Below, in pieces: positions 59,915 through 64,000 of a DNA stretch of 64,000 nucleotides. The stretch is taken from NCBI GenBank assembly GCA_947626105.1, contig CANQQY010000001.1, positions 62,001-126,000 on the forward strand. Direction: 5' to 3'. Source of the stretch: an uncultured Clostridia bacterium (lineage in GTDB: Bacteria; Bacillota; Clostridia; Christensenellales; Borkfalkiaceae). Below the pieces are notes generated by a model that was not told where the DNA came from, made no database searches, and saw only the letters and a program-made list of their open reading frames with translations. The number at the start of each line of letters is the position of its first letter. The stretch's first letter is position 1. A program made the translations under genes and the position numbers.

Positions 59915-60610
59915 TCAGATGTAAAAACCGCCGTTTACGCCCAAAACCTGACCTGTCACGTAGCGGTTTTCCGCAAGAAAAAGAATGGACATGGCGACCT
60001 CTTCGGGAGCGCCGAACCGCCCGAGCGGGATCTCTTCGCAGAGGACTTTTTTCTCCGTTTCGGAAAGACGCGCATTCATCGCGGTGTCGATGACGCCGGG
60101 GCAGACGCAGTTGACGGTAATATTCGAGGGCGCAAGCTCCTTGGCGACCGCCTTCGTAAAGGCGATGACCGCTCCCTTGGAGGCGGAGTAGACGCTCTCG
60201 CAGCTCCCCCCCGTCTGCCCCCAGACGGACGAGACGTTGACGATCGCGCCGCCGCGGGAGAGCATTTTCGGGACGGCATGCTTCACGCACAGAAAGACGC
60301 CGCCCGCATTGACGCCCATCACACGCCCGAAGTCCGCAAGGGATACATCCTGCACCTGCGAAAAATGAGCGACGCCCGCATTGTTGACGAGGACGTCGAG
60401 CGAGGGAAGCCCCGCAAAGACTTCTTCCACCTCTTTTTCGTTTGAGACGTCCGCGCGCAAGAACTGTACGGAGGGAAGCGCCCGCCGCGCACATTCCGCC
60501 CCCTCTTCATCCCGCGCATAGAGCGCGGTGACGAGGTATCCTCTTTCATTGAGAAGGCGGCAGACGGCGAGCCCGATCCCGCGGGTGCCGCCCGTAACGA
60601 GCGCCCTCAT
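59915..60610 (-). CDS. SDR-family reductase, probable EF-P 5-aminopentanone reductase
   Basis: A 231-residue short-chain dehydrogenase. NADP loop TGGTRGIGLAV (residues 6-16), NNAGV, catalytic Ser in VNVSSVWGQTGGSCESVYSASKGA with Tyr and Lys in YSASK. The SSxWG..GSCE..YSASK pattern is close to YmfI-type reductases that modify EF-P in Firmicutes, rather than FabG of fatty acid synthesis. It closes the aro operon by ATGA overlap with aroK. No acyl carrier or fab genes are nearby. The eight-Pro tail of the YlmC protein here is the sort of sequence that needs EF-P. Confidence 0.75.
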   Translation of the reverse strand: MRALVTGGTRGIGLAVCRLLNERGYLVTALYARDEEGAECARRALPSVQFLRADVSNEKEVEEVFAGLPSLDVLVNNAGVAHFSQVQDVSLADFGRVMGVNAGGVFLCVKHAVPKMLSRGGAIVNVSSVWGQTGGSCESVYSASKGAVIAFTKAVAKELAPSNITVNCVCPGVIDTAMNARLSETEKKVLCEEIPLGRFGAPEEVAMSILFLAENRYVTGQVLGVNGGFYI

Positions 60611-61113
60611 TTCCCCTCCGCAAGACGGATCACGGCGTCGGCGACTTCGTCGACCGATTTTCCGTCCGTATCGACGATGCCGTCCGCGACCGCCTCGTAG
60701 ACGGGCGTTCTCTCCACAAGGAGCTCGCCGAGTTTTTCCGCGATCTTGCCGTTGTCTTTGAGGAGCGGCCTCGTCTCATCCGCGCGCACGCGGGAAAGGA
60801 GCGTCTCGACGGAAGCGCGCAAAAAGATGATCTTGCCGTTCTTTTTCAGAAGTTCGTTGTTTTCGGGCTTCAAGACGAGCCCGCCCCCCGTAGAGATGAC
60901 GAGGGAGTCCATATCCGAAAGTTCGCGCACGACTTCCGTCTCGAGGGAGCGGAAATGCGCCTCGCCGTAATATTCGAAGATGTCCGAGATCCGCCCGTGG
61001 CGGTCGGTGATGACGACGTCCGTGTCGATCCATCTGCGCCCCGTCTTTTCGGAAATACGGATCCCGACGCTGGATTTGCCGACCCCCATCATGCCGCAAA
61101 GTACGATATTCAT
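60607..61113 (-). CDS. aroK: Shikimate kinase
   Basis: Phosphorylates shikimate; 168 residues. P-loop GMMGVGKSS (residues 7-15), DTDVVITDRHGRISDIFEYYGEAHFRSLETEVV with the shikimate-binding Asp and Arg, and STGGGLVL. A lid DETRPLLKDN follows. The ATG at 61113 overlaps aroQ by ATGA; the longer frame is a shadow. Normal family length. Confidence 0.96.
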   Translation of the reverse strand: MNIVLCGMMGVGKSSVGIRISEKTGRRWIDTDVVITDRHGRISDIFEYYGEAHFRSLETEVVRELSDMDSLVISTGGGLVLKPENNELLKKNGKIIFLRASVETLLSRVRADETRPLLKDNGKIAEKLGELLVERTPVYEAVADGIVDTDGKSVDEVADAVIRLAEGK

Positions 61114-61532
61114 ATGAGAAAGCTCTCCAAAGCCAAAATATAGCTGTTTTTGCCGAAGCCGAGGATCTCGCCCTTGCAAACTTCGGTGAGCACCGACTTA
61201 TGGCGGAACTCTTCCCTCGCATGGACGTTGGACATATGCACCTCGACAACGGGGACGGAAACGGAGGCGATCGCATCGCGGATGGCGTAGCTGTAATGGG
61301 TGAACGCGCCCGCGTTGAGGACGACGCCGTCGTATACCCCTTCCGCGCGCTGGATCTGCGTGCAGAGCTCTCCCTCGAAGTTGCTCTGGATAAAATCGAC
61401 CCTGTGTCCCTTGCCCTCGACGAACGCTTCGATCTCTCGGTTGATCTCTTCGAGCGTCTCGCCGCCGTAGACGTCCTTCTCGCGCCGCCCCGTAAGGTTC
61501 AGGTTGACGCCGTTGAGCACCAAAAATTTCAT
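61110..61532 (-). CDS. aroQ: 3-dehydroquinate dehydratase, type II
   Basis: Dehydrates 3-dehydroquinate to 3-dehydroshikimate. 140 residues of the dodecameric type II class: NGVNLNLTGRREKDVYGGETLEE (substrate loop and Tyr), NAGAFTHYSYAIRDAI, VVEVHMSNVHAREEFRHKS. Key Tyr, Asn and His residues are present. ATGA overlaps on both sides with aroE and aroK. Confidence 0.96.
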   Translation of the reverse strand: MKFLVLNGVNLNLTGRREKDVYGGETLEEINREIEAFVEGKGHRVDFIQSNFEGELCTQIQRAEGVYDGVVLNAGAFTHYSYAIRDAIASVSVPVVEVHMSNVHAREEFRHKSVLTEVCKGEILGFGKNSYILALESFLI

Positions 61533-62359
61533 CGTGTTTCCTCCCTGTATTCCTTCCACAGCCTGCCCGCCTCTTCCGCATCCGACGGACGGGAAAGATA
61601 GATGCAGTCTGCCATATATGCCTGATAAAAAAGCATTGCCGCGCCGTTCAGCGTCGGTTTTCCGTACGATCTCGCAACGCGCAAAAATTCGGACTCGGCG
61701 GGCGTATAGATGAGATCGGCGGCAAACGCGCAGCGGGCAAGCAGCCGCTCCGCGGTATCCGTCTCGCCGCCCGTGTAGCGGACGGAGGGAAGAAGTCCTT
61801 CCGTATTGTGCATCCCGACGCCCGTGCAGTTCAGAATGACGTCGAAAGACTGTTCGGGGACTTCCCCGCAGGGGGTGAAGCCGCCGAACTCCCGATAGAC
61901 AGATTGAAGGCGCGCCCCGTCCCGTTCGAATGCGGATACATTCGCGCCGCCGTCGAGCAGTTTTTTGATACAGCTCCTGCCCGCGCCCCCCGCGCCGAGC
62001 ACGAGGACGGACTTCCCCTTGACGGAAACGCCCGCGTTTTGGAGCATGAGCATGAAGCCGTAGCCGTCCGTGTTGTACCCCATGCGGGTCTTGGTGACGA
62101 CGGTATTCACCGCGCCGAACGTCTTTGCGTCCCCCTCGAGTCCTTTCAGATAGGGAACGATCTCCCCCTTAAAGGGAATGGTGACGTTGAATCCGTCGTA
62201 GCGGGAGAAGAGCTCCTCCGCATGCAGAGCAAATTCCTCGGGCGGAATGCTGACTTTTTCGTAGGTACATGCCGCCAGAAAGTGTCGGCGCATGAGAAAA
62301 TCGTGAATGGCAGGACTGTCCGACTTCGAGACGTCCTTGCCGATGACTGCAAGCCTCAT
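61529..62359 (-). CDS. aroE: Shikimate dehydrogenase
   Basis: NADPH-dependent reduction of 3-dehydroshikimate; 276 residues. The substrate site has SKSDSPAIHDFLM (usual SxS) and NVTIPFKGEIV with the catalytic Lys; NTDGYGFM supplies the Asp. The Rossmann loop is GAGGAGRSCI. The C-terminal YMADCIYLSRPSDAEEAGRLW is standard. Overlaps aroB by ATGA. Confidence 0.95.
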   Translation of the reverse strand: MRLAVIGKDVSKSDSPAIHDFLMRRHFLAACTYEKVSIPPEEFALHAEELFSRYDGFNVTIPFKGEIVPYLKGLEGDAKTFGAVNTVVTKTRMGYNTDGYGFMLMLQNAGVSVKGKSVLVLGAGGAGRSCIKKLLDGGANVSAFERDGARLQSVYREFGGFTPCGEVPEQSFDVILNCTGVGMHNTEGLLPSVRYTGGETDTAERLLARCAFAADLIYTPAESEFLRVARSYGKPTLNGAAMLFYQAYMADCIYLSRPSDAEEAGRLWKEYREETR

Positions 62360-63426
62360 AAACTCTCTCCGATCTCACAGAGGGCGCGCTCGTACGCCGC
62401 AAAGGGAAGTTCCAACATGGCGTATCCCCCCTTTTTGACGGGTACGGTGAGCGTGATCTCTCCCTGTTTTGTGTTCTTTTTATCGAGAAGGGCAAGGCGC
62501 GCCGCATGTCCGACGTCGATCCCCTTCCAATCCGCGCCCGCAAGGACGAACCGTATCAATTCTTCGAGCGCGGCAAGATATTCCCCGTCTACTTCCAAGG
62601 AACTGCGGGCGATACGGCTCTCGTACAATAGCCCCACGAGCACGCACTCCCCATGCGAGAGATCCACGCCCGAAAGCTCGACGGCGTGTCCCGTCGTGTG
62701 CCCGAGGTTGAGACAGCGCCTCAACCCCTTCTCCGTGGGATCCCGCCGCACGACGTCCGCTTTGATCGCAATATTCCTGGGCACGATCCCGCCGAGGAAG
62801 TTCAGATCGAAGAGCTTCTCCCTGTTTTGGGAAAGCAGATCGAAGAGTTCCCCGTTCAGGGCGGCGTGCTTGACAATCTCCCCGAGCCCGCAACGGATCT
62901 CGCGCGGGGGAAGCGTGCGGAAAAAGGACGGGTCTGCAAAGACGAATTCGGGCGGATAAAACGCCCCGACAAGATTTTTCACGCCGCAGAAGTCCACGGC
63001 GGTCTTGCCGCCTACGGAGCTGTCTACCTGCGCGAGCAAGGTGGTCGGAACCTGAATGCAGCCGATCCCCCGCATATAGAGGCTCGCCGCGAGTCCGCCG
63101 ATATCCCCCACGACGCCGCCGCCGAGCGCGACAAGCGTGGAGTTGCGCCTAAGCCCGTGTTCCGCCATCGCCTTCAAGAGCGAAAACAGCGTCTGCTCGT
63201 TTTTATGTTCCTCTCCCGCGTGCATGACAAAGACGGGCACGCCCGCAAGGTATTTTTCGATCTTTTTCCGGTAGAGCGCATAGACGTTCGAATCGGTGAA
63301 CAGGATCCCGCCGCCGCCCGAAAGACGGTCTCTGCGCGGAGCAAGTTCCGCCTTGAAAACCTCTTTCCTGCAAACGACGACGCTCTCCCGCGCGCCCGCT
63401 TTTCCCTTGATGCGTTCGGTTTTCAT
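62356..63426 (-). CDS. aroB: 3-dehydroquinate synthase
   Basis: Second step of the shikimate pathway, NAD- and metal-dependent; 356 residues. NAD-binding: TLVALGGGVVGDIGGLAASLYMRGI and PTTLLAQVDSSVGGKTAVD. Metal ligands: the Glu of GLGEIVKHA, and the His in NLGHTTGHAVE and SHGECV. Complete length. Overlaps aroC and aroE by ATGA on either side. Confidence 0.96.
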   Translation of the reverse strand: MKTERIKGKAGARESVVVCRKEVFKAELAPRRDRLSGGGGILFTDSNVYALYRKKIEKYLAGVPVFVMHAGEEHKNEQTLFSLLKAMAEHGLRRNSTLVALGGGVVGDIGGLAASLYMRGIGCIQVPTTLLAQVDSSVGGKTAVDFCGVKNLVGAFYPPEFVFADPSFFRTLPPREIRCGLGEIVKHAALNGELFDLLSQNREKLFDLNFLGGIVPRNIAIKADVVRRDPTEKGLRRCLNLGHTTGHAVELSGVDLSHGECVLVGLLYESRIARSSLEVDGEYLAALEELIRFVLAGADWKGIDVGHAARLALLDKKNTKQGEITLTVPVKKGGYAMLELPFAAYERALCEIGESL

Positions 63427-64000
63427 GAGAGTTCTCCGTAGCGCGAGATGAGCTCCGCCATTCTGTCTCCGCCGAGGCGCTCTGTGACGACTTTCGCAAG
63501 CTCTGCGGCAAGCGCGCTTTCGAGCACCCGCTCACAGGCGAAGATCGCACAGATATCGCTGCGCTCCGTGGCGGCGCGGGCGGGCTTTCCGGTTGCGATA
63601 TCCACCGTATCGAGCCCCCGCATCAGGGTGGGAATGGGCTTCATCGCGGCGCGGAGAACGATCTCTTCGCCGTTGCTCATGCCCCCCTCAATGCCGCCCG
63701 CACGGTTGGTCTTGCGGCAATATCCCCCTTGGGCGGCGGGATAGATGCTGTCGTGGACTTCGCTTCCGCGGCGGGACGCCGCCGCAAAGCCGAGCCCCAC
63801 CTCGACGCCCTTCACCGCCTGAACGCTCATCAGCGCGGCGGCAAGGCGGGCGTCCAGCTTCTCCGCATAGGTCATACAGCTCCCGAACCCCGCTTTCAAA
63901 CCCTTGACGCGGAGTTCGGCCGTACCGCCGAGGGTATCCTTTTCCGCTTTCGCCTCATCGACCGCGCGGCAGGCTTTCTCCTCCAAGATGGGATCGAGCA
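63423..64000 (-). CDS. aroC: Chorismate synthase (5' part beyond window)
   Basis: C-terminal part (about 192 codons) of chorismate synthase, which makes chorismate from EPSP with reduced FMN. GSCMTYAEKLDARLAAALMSVQAVKGVEVGLGFAAASRRGSEVHDSIY and TNRAGGIEGGMSNGEEIVLRAAMKPIPTL are the classic signatures. The gene continues past position 64000. It is the first visible gene of an operon of five or more aro genes. Confidence 0.95.
   Translation of the reverse strand, partial: LDPILEEKACRAVDEAKAEKDTLGGTAELRVKGLKAGFGSCMTYAEKLDARLAAALMSVQAVKGVEVGLGFAAASRRGSEVHDSIYPAAQGGYCRKTNRAGGIEGGMSNGEEIVLRAAMKPIPTLMRGLDTVDIATGKPARAATERSDICAIFACERVLESALAAELAKVVTERLGGDRMAELISRYGELS

Overview
The window reads as a chromosomal segment of an endospore-forming member of the Bacillota, most likely a Clostridia-type gut lineage. 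It carries spoIIGA-sigE-sigG, a ylmC/ymxH-type gene, ylbJ and a firmicute-style dgt-dnaG-rpoD block. Coding DNA is GC-rich, strong sigma-A promoters with 17-bp spacers recur, and almost every gene has a GGAGG-type ribosome binding site. I cannot fix the genus. Most genes are on the minus strand and many overlap by ATGA, which indicates compact operons.

Layout. 0.25-3.5 kb: degV, a small membrane protein and pepF (minus). 4.1-10.3 kb: sbcD-sbcC, a hydrolase-fold protein with no nucleophile, a DUF951 protein and lepB (minus), divergent from a DnaD-like replication protein. 12.2-15 kb: spoIIGA, sigE, sigG and ylmC (minus). 15.1-21.3 kb: tRNA-Arg followed by an AbrB-ABC exporter unit and an AT-richer run of small accessory genes with a recurring post-stop motif; this looks acquired. 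21.6-27.3 kb: SIR2-cupin operon with a divergent HxlR regulator, tRNA-Leu, yigZ, tyrS and a WYL regulator with a shared dyad operator. 27.3-37 kb: heterodimeric ABC exporter, asnS, proS, a second degV, and a phosphohexomutase. 37-42 kb: transketolase, membrane proteins, Xre regulator and nitroreductase. 42-45.6 kb: two large surface proteins. 45.7-52.4 kb: rarA, ylbK and ylbJ, then rsmD, coaD, aroF and pheA. 52.8-59.8 kb: dgt, dnaG, rpoD, trmK, nif3, zinc-ribbon protein and alr. 59.9-64 kb: aroC (cut by the window edge), aroB, aroE, aroQ, aroK and an SDR.

How genes work together. The aro run plus aroF and pheA covers DAHP formation, most of the shikimate pathway and the branch to phenylpyruvate; the EPSP synthase gene is not seen. 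The dgt-dnaG-rpoD, rarA, sbcCD and DnaD-like genes serve replication and repair. The sporulation genes encode the early mother-cell and late forespore sigma factors with the sigma-E activating protease.

Intergenic DNA is unusually rich in repeats: GC-rich hairpin blocks, a 109-bp near-identical pair, an 81-bp direct pair, MITE-like elements ending in TTACGTCA, and a roughly 200-bp composite element present upstream of both degV and asnS whose terminal stem differs in sequence but keeps its pairing. The last item and the post-stop motif of the accessory run are the best candidates for something undescribed. No IS transposase, integrase, CRISPR array or rRNA was seen.
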